DNA of 64,000 nucleotides from positions 434,001 through 498,000 of the forward strand of contig JBJXHM010000001.1 of NCBI GenBank assembly GCA_046233115.1. Direction: 5' to 3'. The position numbers were made by a program, and so were the translations under genes. This DNA comes from JACOMY01 sp046233115 (GTDB lineage: Bacteria; Pseudomonadota; Alphaproteobacteria; Kiloniellales; JACOMY01). Below, in pieces: positions 17,623 through 25,872 of the stretch; the stretch's first letter is position 1, and each line of letters starts with the position of its first letter. A model generated the notes under the pieces. That model ran no database searches, was not told the DNA's origin, and saw nothing but the letters and a program-made list of their open reading frames with translations.

Positions 17623-19749
17623 TCAAGCGCCATCGCTGCGCGAGTCCGGCCCGGCTGATCCGTTCAAACCGCGCAGCGCCCGGAGCAGCAGGCCGACGGT
17701 GGTGCCGTTGTGCAGCACCGCGGTCGACACCGGCGAGAGCCAGCCCAGGGCTGCCCCCAGCATCACCCCGGTGTTGATCCCGATCGCGGCCCGGTAGTTG
17801 GAGGCGACCAGGCGCATGGTGCGCTGCGCAGTGTCGAGCGCGGTGACCAGCAGTCCCAAGCGATCCTCCAGCAGCACGGCGTCAGCGGTGGCGCGGGCGA
17901 GTTCGGCACCGCGCGACATGGCGATGCCGACATCCGCGGCGATCAGGGCCGGCCCGTCGTTGACCCCGTCGCCGACGAAGGCGACCCGGCGGCCTTCGGC
18001 GCGGAGCTGCTCGATCACCTTGGCCTTGTCCTCCGGGATCTGCTCGGCGAAGAACTCGTCGATCTCCAGCTCGTCGGCCAGGGCCTTGGCACGGCTGCGC
18101 TCGTCGCCGGTCAGCATCACCAGGTGCCGCACGCCCAGCCCGCGCAGCGCGGCCAACACCTGCCTGGCATCGGGCCGCAGGCTGTCGCGCAGCGCGATCA
18201 GGCCGATCGCCTCGCCCTCGATGCCGACGAAGAGAATGGTCTTGCCCTCGGCACGCAGCGCCTCGATCCGCGGCTCGAAGGCGGCGAAGGAGAGGCCCTC
18301 GTGCTCCTCCAGATAGTGGCGGCTGCCGATCAGGAAGCGATTGCCGTTCATCGGGCAGCTCATGCCGTGGGCGACCAGGTAGTCGACCTCACCGTGGTCC
18401 ACGTGGTTGAGCTGCTCCTCGCGCGCCTTGCGCACTACCGCCTCGGCGATGGGGTGGTGCGCATGCTCCTCGATCGAGGCGGTCATCGCCAGCAGGCGGT
18501 CGCGCGGCCAGCGCTTCTGGTCCAGCACCACCACGTCGGTCACCTTGAGGTGGCTTTGGGTCAGGGTGCCGGTCTTGTCGAACACCATCGTATCGATCTG
18601 GGCGAGCCGCTCGATCGCTTCGCCGCCCTTCAGTAGGATCCCGGAGGAGGCCGCTTGGTAGATGCCCGACTTGAAGGCGAGCGGCGTACCCAACTTCAGC
18701 GCGCAGGAGTAGTCGACCAGGAAGACCGAGGAGAGCCGGCGCTGGTCGCCGGTCAGCAGGTAGATCAGGCCGCCGGTGCCCAGGGTGATGTAGGCCCGTC
18801 GGTCGGCCATGCGCTCGGCCAGCCGCTGGGTATCGGACTTTTGGTCCAGCGACTGGTCGATGAAACGGGCAATGCGGGCGGTGGTGGTGTCGTTGCCGAC
18901 GTGGCGGGCCTCGATCCTGAGCCGGCCCTCTTCGACCAGGCTGCCGGCGATCACTCGCTCCATTGCCTCCTTGCGGACCGGCAGCGGCTCACCGGTGATC
19001 GAGGCCTGGTTGACCAGCGCGGTGCCGTCGATGACCAGTCCGTCGACCGGGATCTTGTCGCCGGGGCCGACCTCGACCCGATCGCAGGTCTGGATCTGGT
19101 CGTCCGGGATCTGCACCAGTTGGCCGTCATGCTCGACCCAGGCCAGGATCGGCTCGGGCTGCAGCAGGTGGCGCAGCATGTGGTCAGACTGGCGCTCGGT
19201 TTGCCGCTCCAGATAGCCGCCGAGCTGCATCAGGAACTCGGTGATGTTGGTGGTCAGGTTCTCGCCGCGTGCCGCGGTGAGCCCGATCGCGACCGCATCC
19301 AGGACCTCGATCTTGACGCCCTTGCCGATCAGGGTGTCGAGGCCGGTCAGCAGGGTCTTGCCGATGTTCAGGAAGGTCAGCAGCCGGCGCAATGGCAGCG
19401 GCAGGAAGGGCAGGGCGACGATCAGTGCGCCGGTGGCGAGCAGGGGTGCCAGCTCGGCCGTTTGGGTCGGCAAGGGCTCGCCGCTGGGAATGCGCTCGCG
19501 CCGGAGGCTGCCGAGGATGGTGAGGATGGTGGTCCTGGTCGCGGTGCTGCCGTCGTACTCGAAGATCACGGAGCAGGCGTGACGGTTGATGCGCACGCCC
19601 TGCACCCCGCGGATCGACTCCAGCCAGACCTCGAGCCAGGAGAAGTCGATCAGGGGATCGACCAGGAAGGGTAGCTTGAAGCGCAGGCGCCGCGGTGTCT
19701 CGTGCACCAGTTTCAGGCCGTTGTGCTGTCTGACGACCGCCATATCCAT
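17623..19749 (-). CDS. P1B-type metal ATPase with Ser-Cys-Ala membrane motif, FezB (ferrosome)-like candidate
   Basis: A 708-residue metal pump. Order of elements: HMA_2-like N-domain (residues 15-85, no CxxC), membrane helices, actuator loop with TGEP (252-255), the metal-site helix, phosphorylation motif DKTGT (391-395), the HP dipeptide (432-433), and hinge GDGVND (593-598). Ordinary P1B pumps carry CPC, SPC or TPC in the metal-site helix; here it reads VDYSCALKLGTP (345-356), Ser-Cys-Ala with the Pro moved downstream. This atypical site, the C-terminal HNGTT motif and the neighbours fit the P1B-6 group that includes FezB of ferrosomes, though I cannot run a tree. It would pump iron into a vesicle or out of the cytosol. 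Confidence 0.75.
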   Translation of the reverse strand: MDMAVVRQHNGLKLVHETPRRLRFKLPFLVDPLIDFSWLEVWLESIRGVQGVRINRHACSVIFEYDGSTATRTTILTILGSLRRERIPSGEPLPTQTAELAPLLATGALIVALPFLPLPLRRLLTFLNIGKTLLTGLDTLIGKGVKIEVLDAVAIGLTAARGENLTTNITEFLMQLGGYLERQTERQSDHMLRHLLQPEPILAWVEHDGQLVQIPDDQIQTCDRVEVGPGDKIPVDGLVIDGTALVNQASITGEPLPVRKEAMERVIAGSLVEEGRLRIEARHVGNDTTTARIARFIDQSLDQKSDTQRLAERMADRRAYITLGTGGLIYLLTGDQRRLSSVFLVDYSCALKLGTPLAFKSGIYQAASSGILLKGGEAIERLAQIDTMVFDKTGTLTQSHLKVTDVVVLDQKRWPRDRLLAMTASIEEHAHHPIAEAVVRKAREEQLNHVDHGEVDYLVAHGMSCPMNGNRFLIGSRHYLEEHEGLSFAAFEPRIEALRAEGKTILFVGIEGEAIGLIALRDSLRPDARQVLAALRGLGVRHLVMLTGDERSRAKALADELEIDEFFAEQIPEDKAKVIEQLRAEGRRVAFVGDGVNDGPALIAADVGIAMSRGAELARATADAVLLEDRLGLLVTALDTAQRTMRLVASNYRAAIGINTGVMLGAALGWLSPVSTAVLHNGTTVGLLLRALRGLNGSAGPDSRSDGA

Positions 19750-19822
19750 CGGCTATCGGTTCCGTCACGTCGTTTGAGAGGCTCGGCCCCCGCCGGCCGG
19801 GTCGGCGGCGGGGGCCTGGCGG

Positions 19823-20218
19823 TCAGTCTTCCTCGTGCGCCTGGTGGGCGTGGAGTTCCGCCTCGGCGTCGCGGAATCGCTCCTTCATCTCCTCCACGCC
19901 GCCCTGCATCATCGACCAGATGCGAACCGCGCCCGTGATCGCCTTCTGCTGCACAGCCTCGTTGGTCAGCAGGTAGGCCGCGACCGCACCGAAGGCCAAG
20001 CCCTTCACCAGGTTCGCGTTCAGTAGTGGCTGTGCGGCGGGTGCCTGGGGTGCAGGCAGCGGAGCCGGTATGGCTTGCGGCGGCGCGGCCACATAGGTGG
20101 CCCAGGTCGGAGGATAGGCCCAAGGTCCAGGGGTCTGGGTGCCTGGCTGGGTGCCCGGCTGGACTGCGGTCTGCGGCGCGTAGCCGGGAGCGATAGGATA
20201 GCCGTAGGGGCTATTCAT
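19823..20218 (-). CDS. Small membrane protein with Pro/Gly-rich N-terminus, paralogous to the acidic-tailed protein
   Basis: A 131-residue protein. Residues 1-65 are Pro/Ala/Gln-rich and disordered-looking (YGYPIAPGYAPQTAV). A single hydrophobic segment, NLVKGLAFGAVAAYLLTNEA, then leads to a charged amphipathic helix (GGVEEMKERFRDAEAEL) and a His/Glu tail. The hydrophobic core aligns with the acidic-tailed protein encoded at 20558 (FLKGAVVGAALVLLMTND), so the two are paralogues. The start overlaps the preceding gene by eight bases. Such small single-span proteins accompany the ATPase in Fez loci; a membrane-shaping or scaffold role is inferred. Confidence 0.6.
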   Translation of the reverse strand: MNSPYGYPIAPGYAPQTAVQPGTQPGTQTPGPWAYPPTWATYVAAPPQAIPAPLPAPQAPAAQPLLNANLVKGLAFGAVAAYLLTNEAVQQKAITGAVRIWSMMQGGVEEMKERFRDAEAELHAHQAHEED

Positions 20219-20561
20219 CGGCCTTGGTCCCGGCCTTGTCGGTTAGCGCATACATCACCGCCGTGCCGGCGGCCAGGGTGGCGGCCATCGACAGCAGCGG
20301 GTGGCGGCGGAACATCTGGCCAACGGCGGCAGCCGCGGTGGTGGCGACGGCAGTGGTGGCCCCGACCTTGGCGGTGTTCAGCATCGCCTGGCGCCAAGTC
20401 GCCTCGTCGTGGCGGATCCGGTGCAGGTTGACGGCGGCAGCGCCGGTCACGCCGACGACCGCCCCGGCACGGGCCGCATTCAACAGCAGGTTGGCATTGC
20501 CGTGGTGGCTGGTCTGCTGGTCGCCGCCCTGCAGCGGCATCATGGGATAGGTGTGGTTCAT
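20211..20561 (-). CDS. Small Ala/Gly-rich membrane protein of the ferrosome-like run
   Basis: A protein of 116 residues. After a polar N-terminus with paired His (QQTSHHGNAN) come at least two Ala/Gly-rich hydrophobic stretches (ARAGAVVGVTGAAAVNL and LSMAATLAAGTAVMYALTD) and a middle stretch of Ala and Thr (GATTAVATTAAAAVGQMF). Small-residue helices of this kind pack tightly in membranes or assemblies. ATGA-type overlap with the gene upstream and an eight-base overlap downstream make a tight three-gene block. No named family is recognised. Confidence 0.55.
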   Translation of the reverse strand: MNHTYPMMPLQGGDQQTSHHGNANLLLNAARAGAVVGVTGAAAVNLHRIRHDEATWRQAMLNTAKVGATTAVATTAAAAVGQMFRRHPLLSMAATLAAGTAVMYALTDKAGTKADE

Positions 20562-21247
20562 GCCTGCTTCTCCTCTTCGCCGGCTGCGTCCTTGTCCGAT
20601 GCCTCGTCCGAGGCCTCGTCCTCGCTCTCGTCGTCATCTTCATCCGCTGCCGCCGAGGCCTTCATGCCGACCGAGGCCTTGGCGGCACCGACCAGGCTGC
20701 TGCGCAGCTCGTCGTTGGTCATCAGCAGGACCAGGGCGGCGCCCACCACCGCGCCCTTCAAGAACTCGCCGTCGCTGAAGTTGAAGAAGCCCTTGAGCAG
20801 GCCGAGGCCGCTCTTGTTCGCCATGTCGGTGATCGCGGCGGTGAGGGGTTCCGGCGCTGCGGCGGTGGCAGCGGCCGCGGGATCAGGGGGCAGCGGCGGG
20901 GGCGCGTAGCCGGGCGGGAAGGGCGGATAGCCCGGCGGCAGGCCGGCTGCGAAGGCCGGATGGTGGCCGAAGTGCGGTACCGTACCGGGGGCGGCGAGCT
21001 GGCCGGGCGGAACCGGCCAGCCGTAGGCAGCCGGCCCGTAGGCCGCAAAGGGGCCGAAGCCGGGGTGCATCGCGCCGGGATAGGCCGCCGTGCCGCCAGT
21101 CATGCCGGGGGGCATTGCCGCTGCCATTGCCGCTGCCATTTCTGGCCCGAAACCGGGCGGCGGGCCGAAGGGCTGGCCGCTGTCCTGCGCTTGACCTTGA
21201 TCCTGGCCCATGGCCGGCTGGCCGGGACCGTGAGAGCTGTGGTTCAT
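20558..21247 (-). CDS. Pro/Gly-rich single-span membrane protein with long acidic C-terminal tail
   Basis: A 229-residue protein in three parts. Residues 1-130 are a low-complexity Pro/Gly/Ala/Met region with repeated PPGY/PPGF units (GLPPGYPPFPPGYAPPPLPP). Residues 145-185 hold one hydrophobic segment (FLKGAVVGAALVLLMTND), paralogous to that of the protein encoded at 19823. The last 30 residues are mostly Asp and Glu (DEDDDESEDEASDEASDKD). An acidic tail behind a Gly-rich membrane segment recalls iron-binding magnetosome proteins such as Mms6 in layout only; homology is not claimed. It could nucleate or bind iron inside a compartment (inference). Confidence 0.6.
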   Translation of the reverse strand: MNHSSHGPGQPAMGQDQGQAQDSGQPFGPPPGFGPEMAAAMAAAMPPGMTGGTAAYPGAMHPGFGPFAAYGPAAYGWPVPPGQLAAPGTVPHFGHHPAFAAGLPPGYPPFPPGYAPPPLPPDPAAAATAAAPEPLTAAITDMANKSGLGLLKGFFNFSDGEFLKGAVVGAALVLLMTNDELRSSLVGAAKASVGMKASAAADEDDDESEDEASDEASDKDAAGEEEKQA

Positions 21248-21309
21248 GTGGTTTTCCTACTTCTCCTGTTTGATGCGGTCGGTCGGAGCCGCTGGCGCTT
21301 GCCGGCCGA

Positions 21310-21882
21310 CTAGTGGGATGTGCAGTCCTGGATCTCCTCGATCAGACGGCAGGCGAAGGCCCAGTCCGATGGCTCCCCCGCGCCGCCGGTGGGCAGATAG
21401 ATCTCGAGACCGACATAGAGGGGCTGGGCGTCCAGCCAGATCTTGCTGGGGATCCAGGTGCGCGCGTCGGCCTCGGCAACGCTGGCGCCGACGTTGGCCG
21501 AGCCCGCCCCGCGATCCGACACGATGCGGATCAGGCGAACCCGGTGCTCCGCGACCAGATCCGAAAGCCGTGTGCCGATGCACGTCAGGAGGTCCTCGTC
21601 GTGGCAGAAGAGGTCGGCGCAGAGCCCGCGCTCGTCGAAGCCGCAGTGCAGGTCGACCATTAGGCGGTAGTGGTCCCGGACCTGCTGGCGGAGCTGCAGG
21701 TAGATCTCGCGATGCTGGGCATTGGAGTAGAAGCGCTGACCGGGGCTGCGCCTGGCCCGTGGGATGCCGTTGGGAATACGCAGCAGATCGATGTGCTCGC
21801 GGTCCAGCAGCGCCGACACCCGGTCGCCGAAGGCAAGCTCCTCGCGATGGATTCCGGTGACGAGCAGCGCGGGCCTGGTCAT
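21310..21882 (-). CDS. M14-like (AstE/AspA-type) zinc hydrolase of unknown substrate within the iron run
   Basis: A protein of 190 residues. GIHREEL near the N-terminus fits the HxxE zinc motif of succinylglutamate desuccinylase/aspartoacylase and M14 carboxypeptidases. MVDLHCGFDERG near residue 95 would give the third zinc ligand (DLH). A late GLEIYLPTGG carries a Glu where a catalytic Glu is expected. It is shorter than AstE (about 320 residues), so any substrate pocket domain is reduced. It starts 3 bases after the CDF gene stops and precedes the Pro/Gly-rich proteins. A role in processing those proteins or in cell-wall or metabolite trimming is speculation. Confidence 0.5.
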   Translation of the reverse strand: MTRPALLVTGIHREELAFGDRVSALLDREHIDLLRIPNGIPRARRSPGQRFYSNAQHREIYLQLRQQVRDHYRLMVDLHCGFDERGLCADLFCHDEDLLTCIGTRLSDLVAEHRVRLIRIVSDRGAGSANVGASVAEADARTWIPSKIWLDAQPLYVGLEIYLPTGGAGEPSDWAFACRLIEEIQDCTSH

Positions 21883-21885
21883 GGC

Positions 21886-22878
21886 TCATGTGCACCCTAA
21901 CTCGCCGCGCCCCAACTCGGCGGGCGCAGTCTCGTGGCCGCAGGTGTTGACCTCCACCGTGATGTGGTCGAGGCCCGGAATGCCCGCCAGCCGGTGCCGG
22001 TAGCGGTCCGGGGCCGTGGGCTCGTGGGTGGCCAGCGAGGCGATGCAGGCCAGGCTCTTCGGCCCCACCCGCCAGACGTGGAGATCGACGATGCGGCTGT
22101 CGCCACCGCTCTCGACCAGGTCGCGGATTCGCTTCTCGACGGCCCTGTGGTCCTCGGCGTCGAGCAGGATGCGACCGCTCTCGCGCAGCAGGCCATAGGA
22201 CCAGCGGGCGATGACCAGCGCACCCACCAGGCCCATCAGCGGATCCATCCAGACCCAGCCGTAGCGCGATCCGGTCCAGAGTGCGACGATGGCGAGCACC
22301 GAGGTCAGCGCGTCGGCCAGCACATGCAGGTAGGCGGCCCGCAGGTTGAGGTCCTTGCCCACCGCCCTCTCATGGGCGTGGTCCGCGCCATGCTGGTGAT
22401 GGTGGTGCTGGTGGTGGTGGTGATGCTCGTCTCGCCCCAGCAGCCTGGCGCTGAGCAGGTTCACGATGAGGCCGACGACGGCGACCAGCATCGCCTCCTT
22501 GAAGTGCACCGTCTCCGGCTGCACCAGGCGGCGCAGCGATTCCACCGCAATCAGCAGGGCGACCATGGCCAGCACCACGGCGCTGGTAAAGCCGCCGAGG
22601 GTCGCGATCTTGCCGGTGCCGAAGGTGAAGAGGTGGTCCTTGGCGTGGCGCCGGGTCATGTAATAGGCCAACGCGGTGATCGAGAGCGCGCCGACGTGGG
22701 AGGCCATGTGCCAGGCGTCGGCCGTGAGCGCCATCGAGCCGGTGAGGCTGCCGGCGACCATCTCCACAACCATGGTCGTTGCCGTCAGGCCGATGACCCA
22801 GCGCGTGCGCCGCTCGGCGACGCGCTGGCGGGCGTCGCCGAAGTCATGGTCGTGTTGCCAGTCTGCAATCCTATGCAT
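21886..22878 (-). CDS. Cation diffusion facilitator, DmeF-like divalent metal exporter
   Basis: A 330-residue CDF protein with six predicted helices. The N-terminal WQHDHDFGD fits the DmeF type. ALTADAWHMASHV supplies the HxxxD/DxxxH metal site of helix 2, and AYLHVLADALTSV the matching site in helix 5. A His-rich cytosolic loop (HHHHHQHHHHQHGADHAH) links helices 4 and 5. The C-terminal cytosolic domain spans residues 215-330. DmeF members export Co(II)/Ni(II), others Fe(II) or Zn(II). Inside an iron operon it may protect against excess Fe(II) or load a compartment. The gene lies 51 bases after feoC. Confidence 0.82.
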   Translation of the reverse strand: MHRIADWQHDHDFGDARQRVAERRTRWVIGLTATTMVVEMVAGSLTGSMALTADAWHMASHVGALSITALAYYMTRRHAKDHLFTFGTGKIATLGGFTSAVVLAMVALLIAVESLRRLVQPETVHFKEAMLVAVVGLIVNLLSARLLGRDEHHHHHQHHHHQHGADHAHERAVGKDLNLRAAYLHVLADALTSVLAIVALWTGSRYGWVWMDPLMGLVGALVIARWSYGLLRESGRILLDAEDHRAVEKRIRDLVESGGDSRIVDLHVWRVGPKSLACIASLATHEPTAPDRYRHRLAGIPGLDHITVEVNTCGHETAPAELGRGELGCT

Positions 22879-22929
22879 GGCGATCGCGCACTCCCGGCTG
22901 CTGAGGACAGCGGCGGCCCTGGCCGCGCG

Positions 22930-23151
22930 CTACTCCTTCCACGCGTAGATCTCGGTCGTGTGCGGATCGCAGCGGCAGCAAGCGCTGCCGCAGGCCGTTC
23001 CGGCCGGCAGCCTTTCGACTCGGCCCTTGGCGATCCACTTGGCAAGCATGCCGCGGAGCGCCTCGGGGTCGCTGTCGAAGCGTATCGCCAGGTCGGACAG
23101 TGCAGCCCGACGATGGCTTTGCAGGTAGTCGCGTAGCTCGGAGAGGATCAT
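22930..23151 (-). CDS. feoC: FeoC-like winged-helix protein with Cys cluster
   Basis: A 73-residue protein encoded 48 bases after feoB on the same strand. Residues 1-50 form a small winged helix (LSDLAIRFDSDPEALRGML), as in FeoC. The C-terminal CGSACCRCDP clusters four Cys, which in characterised FeoC binds an Fe-S cluster and affects FeoB stability. Its size, position and Cys pattern fit FeoC well. Confidence 0.82.
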   Translation of the reverse strand: MILSELRDYLQSHRRAALSDLAIRFDSDPEALRGMLAKWIAKGRVERLPAGTACGSACCRCDPHTTEIYAWKE

Positions 23152-23199
23152 GGCTCGGGTCGCGCTCCTTTGCCTTGGGGGGTGGTGCAGGGACCGGCG

Positions 23200-25611
23200 T
23201 CAGGCATGGCCCGGCCTCGTGCCCATAGGGACGGCGCCGGGACGCTGGCCCCAGTAGTGCATCGCCGCGATGGTGCCGACGATGACCGCCAGTAGACCGG
23301 CGATCCAAGCGACGGACCGGCCCGGGTCGGCGCCGAAGGTAGCGATCTGGTAGAAGAGCGTTGCGCCGACGTAGGCGAAGCCCGTGGTCCAGAGCGCGAC
23401 GAAGACGCTCCAGCGCGGCGTGGTCTCGCGCCGGACCGCGGCCATGGCGGCGACGCAGGGCATGTAGAGCAGCACGAAGAGCAGGTAGGCGAAGGCCCCG
23501 GTCCCGCCGTCGAAGCGCTCGGCCATGGCGCCGAAGGTACCGATCCCGACCTCCTGCTCCTCCGCAGCGAGGGTCTGGTCTTCGACGTCGCCGATATCGA
23601 GGCCCATCGGATCGAGCCAGCTGCCGAAGGCGTCGATCAGGTTGACCGGGATCGTCGCCAGGCCTTCCAGGATCGCCGCGCCCAGGTCGACGGACTCCTC
23701 CTCTTCGACCGGCGTCGGCAGCGCCTCCTCGGTCTTGTCGGCACGCCAGCTCATCGGCTTGGGGTTGGCCTGGCTGCGCAGCTCGGCGTCCGCCTCCTCG
23801 CCGAGTGCGCCGTAGAGCGAGTCGAGCGTGCCGACAACGGCCTCCTTGGCCAGCAGACCGGTGAAGATGCCGACCGAGGCAGGCCAGTTCTCCTCGGTCA
23901 GGCCGAAGGGGTGGAACAGAGGCGCGATCTGGCGGCCGATCTCGCTCAGCACCGACTTGTCGCTGTCCTCGTTGCCGAAGCTGCCGTCAGTGCCGACGCT
24001 GTTCAGCACGTTCAGGACCAGCACCATCGGCACGATCACGCGGCCGGCGCGGATGGCGAAGCCGCGGGTGCGCTCCCAGGTGCGCAGCAGGACGCTGCGC
24101 GCGGTGGGAACGTGATAGGGCGGCAGCTCCATCACGAAGGGCGTGACCTCGCCGCGCAGCAGGGTGTTCTTCAGGATCAGCCCGGTCACCACCGCGGCCA
24201 CGATGCCGATCAGATAGAGCAGGAAGACCAGGTACTGGGCATAGGCCCCGAAGAAGGCTGTGCCGAACAGGGCATAGACCGGCAGGCGTGCGCCGCAGGA
24301 CATGAAGGGCGCCATGGCGATGGTGATCAGACGGTCGCGCTGATGCTCCAGGGTGCGGGTCGCCATCACCGCCGGCACGGTACAGCCGAAGCCGACGATC
24401 ATCGGCACGAAGGACTTGCCGGGCAGGCCGACGCTGCGCAGGAAGCGGTCCATGACGAAGGCCGCCCGCGCCATGTAGCCGGAGTCTTCCAGGATCGAGA
24501 GGAAGAGGAAGAGGAATCCCACGATCGGGATGAAGGTCGCCACCACCTGGATGCCGCCGCCGATGCCGTTGGCCAGCAGTACCGTCAGCCACTCGGGGGA
24601 GCCCAGGCTGCCCAGCAGGGCGGCGAAGCCGTCCACCGCGATGGCGCCGGTGACGATGTCGAAGGCGTCGATGAAGGCGCCGCCGATGTTGATGGTGAAC
24701 ATGAACATCAGGTGCATCGCCACCAGGAAGATCGGGATGCCCAGCGCGCGGTTGAGCACCACCCGGTCGATCTTGTCGGAGATCGAGCGCAGGACCTCAC
24801 CCTTGCGTCGCATCACGCCCTCGACCAGGCCATTCACGAAGCCGTAGCGGGCGTCGGCCAGGCTGATGTCGATGTCGTCGCCCAGCTGGTTCTCGACCTC
24901 TTGTCTCAGGCTCGCGACGTGCCCCAATATGCCCGTCTCGACCAAGGTCAGCGCCAGGGAATCGCCTTCCAGCAGTCGGATCGCGAGCCAGCGTGCATCG
25001 CTGCCGTGCGCCTCGGCCGCCGCGGTGATCTCGGGCCGGATCCGGGTGACTGCCGTCTCGATCGGCGCGGGGTAGGAAACCTCTATGGTCGGACTGCGGC
25101 GCTGCTGCGCCGCGTCGCGGATCCGCGCCTTCAGGTCGCCGATCCCCTTGCCGCTCGCGGCCACCACCGGGACCACCGGGCAGCCCAGGCGGTCTTCGAG
25201 CTGCGCCACGTCGATGGCGATGCCGCGCTCCTCGGCGACATCGATCATGTTGAGTGCCACCAGTAGCGGCACCCGCATCTCCAGCAGCTGACTGGTGAGG
25301 TAGAGGTTGCGCTCCAGGTTGGAGGCGTCGGCGATGTTGAGGATCAGGTCGGCTTCGCGGTGCGCGACGTAGTCCCTGGCGATCTGCTCGTCGACCGAGA
25401 CCTCGTCTTCCGCGACCTCCAGCGAATAGGTGCCGGGCAGGTCGACCAGCTCGTACTCGACTCCCTCGAAGCGGTAGCGTCCGACCTTGCGTTCGACCGT
25501 GACGCCGGGCCAGTTGCCGACGCGCTGCTTGGCGCCGGTCAGCGCGTTGAACAGCGTGGTCTTGCCGCAGTTGGGATTGCCGACGACGCCGATGACGACC
25601 TTTTCCGTCAT
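23200..25611 (-). CDS. feoB: Ferrous iron transporter FeoB
   Basis: An 803-residue GTPase-permease for Fe(II) import across the inner membrane. The cytosolic G domain carries G1 GNPNCGKTT (residues 11-19), G3 DLPGTYSL and G4 NMID. A helical GDI-like domain follows, then the membrane part with two Gate motifs: GFGCTVPAVMATRTLEHQRD in the first, MPCVAAMAAVRRET in the second, each with the expected Cys-Pro-type core. The protein is close to E. coli FeoB length. The start overlaps feoA (25608) by four bases. Confidence 0.95.
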   Translation of the reverse strand: MTEKVVIGVVGNPNCGKTTLFNALTGAKQRVGNWPGVTVERKVGRYRFEGVEYELVDLPGTYSLEVAEDEVSVDEQIARDYVAHREADLILNIADASNLERNLYLTSQLLEMRVPLLVALNMIDVAEERGIAIDVAQLEDRLGCPVVPVVAASGKGIGDLKARIRDAAQQRRSPTIEVSYPAPIETAVTRIRPEITAAAEAHGSDARWLAIRLLEGDSLALTLVETGILGHVASLRQEVENQLGDDIDISLADARYGFVNGLVEGVMRRKGEVLRSISDKIDRVVLNRALGIPIFLVAMHLMFMFTINIGGAFIDAFDIVTGAIAVDGFAALLGSLGSPEWLTVLLANGIGGGIQVVATFIPIVGFLFLFLSILEDSGYMARAAFVMDRFLRSVGLPGKSFVPMIVGFGCTVPAVMATRTLEHQRDRLITIAMAPFMSCGARLPVYALFGTAFFGAYAQYLVFLLYLIGIVAAVVTGLILKNTLLRGEVTPFVMELPPYHVPTARSVLLRTWERTRGFAIRAGRVIVPMVLVLNVLNSVGTDGSFGNEDSDKSVLSEIGRQIAPLFHPFGLTEENWPASVGIFTGLLAKEAVVGTLDSLYGALGEEADAELRSQANPKPMSWRADKTEEALPTPVEEEESVDLGAAILEGLATIPVNLIDAFGSWLDPMGLDIGDVEDQTLAAEEQEVGIGTFGAMAERFDGGTGAFAYLLFVLLYMPCVAAMAAVRRETTPRWSVFVALWTTGFAYVGATLFYQIATFGADPGRSVAWIAGLLAVIVGTIAAMHYWGQRPGAVPMGTRPGHA

Positions 25612-25847
25612 GACGCTGCCCTCTCGACCTGCAAGGCCGCGGCCTCGTCCTTGCGCAGGCTGAGGCTGAAGCCGCGCACGCGCAGCTCGACCGGGTCGCC
25701 CATCGGGGCGTAGCGGGTCACCGTGAAGCCGGCGCCGGGGGTCAGCCCCATCGCCAGCAGCTTGCGGCGGTAGCCCTTGCTGCCCGCGCCGAAACCGACC
25801 ACCCGGCCGGCTTCGCCCACCGCCAGGTCCCGCAACGTCATCGTCAT
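25608..25847 (-). CDS. feoA: FeoA-domain protein (second copy)
   Basis: A small SH3-like protein of 79 residues. LRDLAVGEAGRVVGF and RRKLLAMGLTPGAGFTVTRY are the FeoA pattern, ending in VELRVRGFSLSLRKDEA. FeoA is thought to bind the FeoB G domain and assist Fe(II) uptake. It overlaps feoB by four bases, so translation is coupled. A first feoA lies 25 bases upstream; the two are only distantly similar. Confidence 0.9.
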   Translation of the reverse strand: MTMTLRDLAVGEAGRVVGFGAGSKGYRRKLLAMGLTPGAGFTVTRYAPMGDPVELRVRGFSLSLRKDEAAALQVERAAS

Positions 25848-25872
25848 CGCACTCGTTCCTCCACCTCCCGCC

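Noticed and set aside
22386..22440. His-tag or vector contamination suggested by a poly-His stretch
   Set aside because: The His-rich loop is in the expected cytosolic loop of a CDF transporter and uses mixed codons with Gln and Asp.
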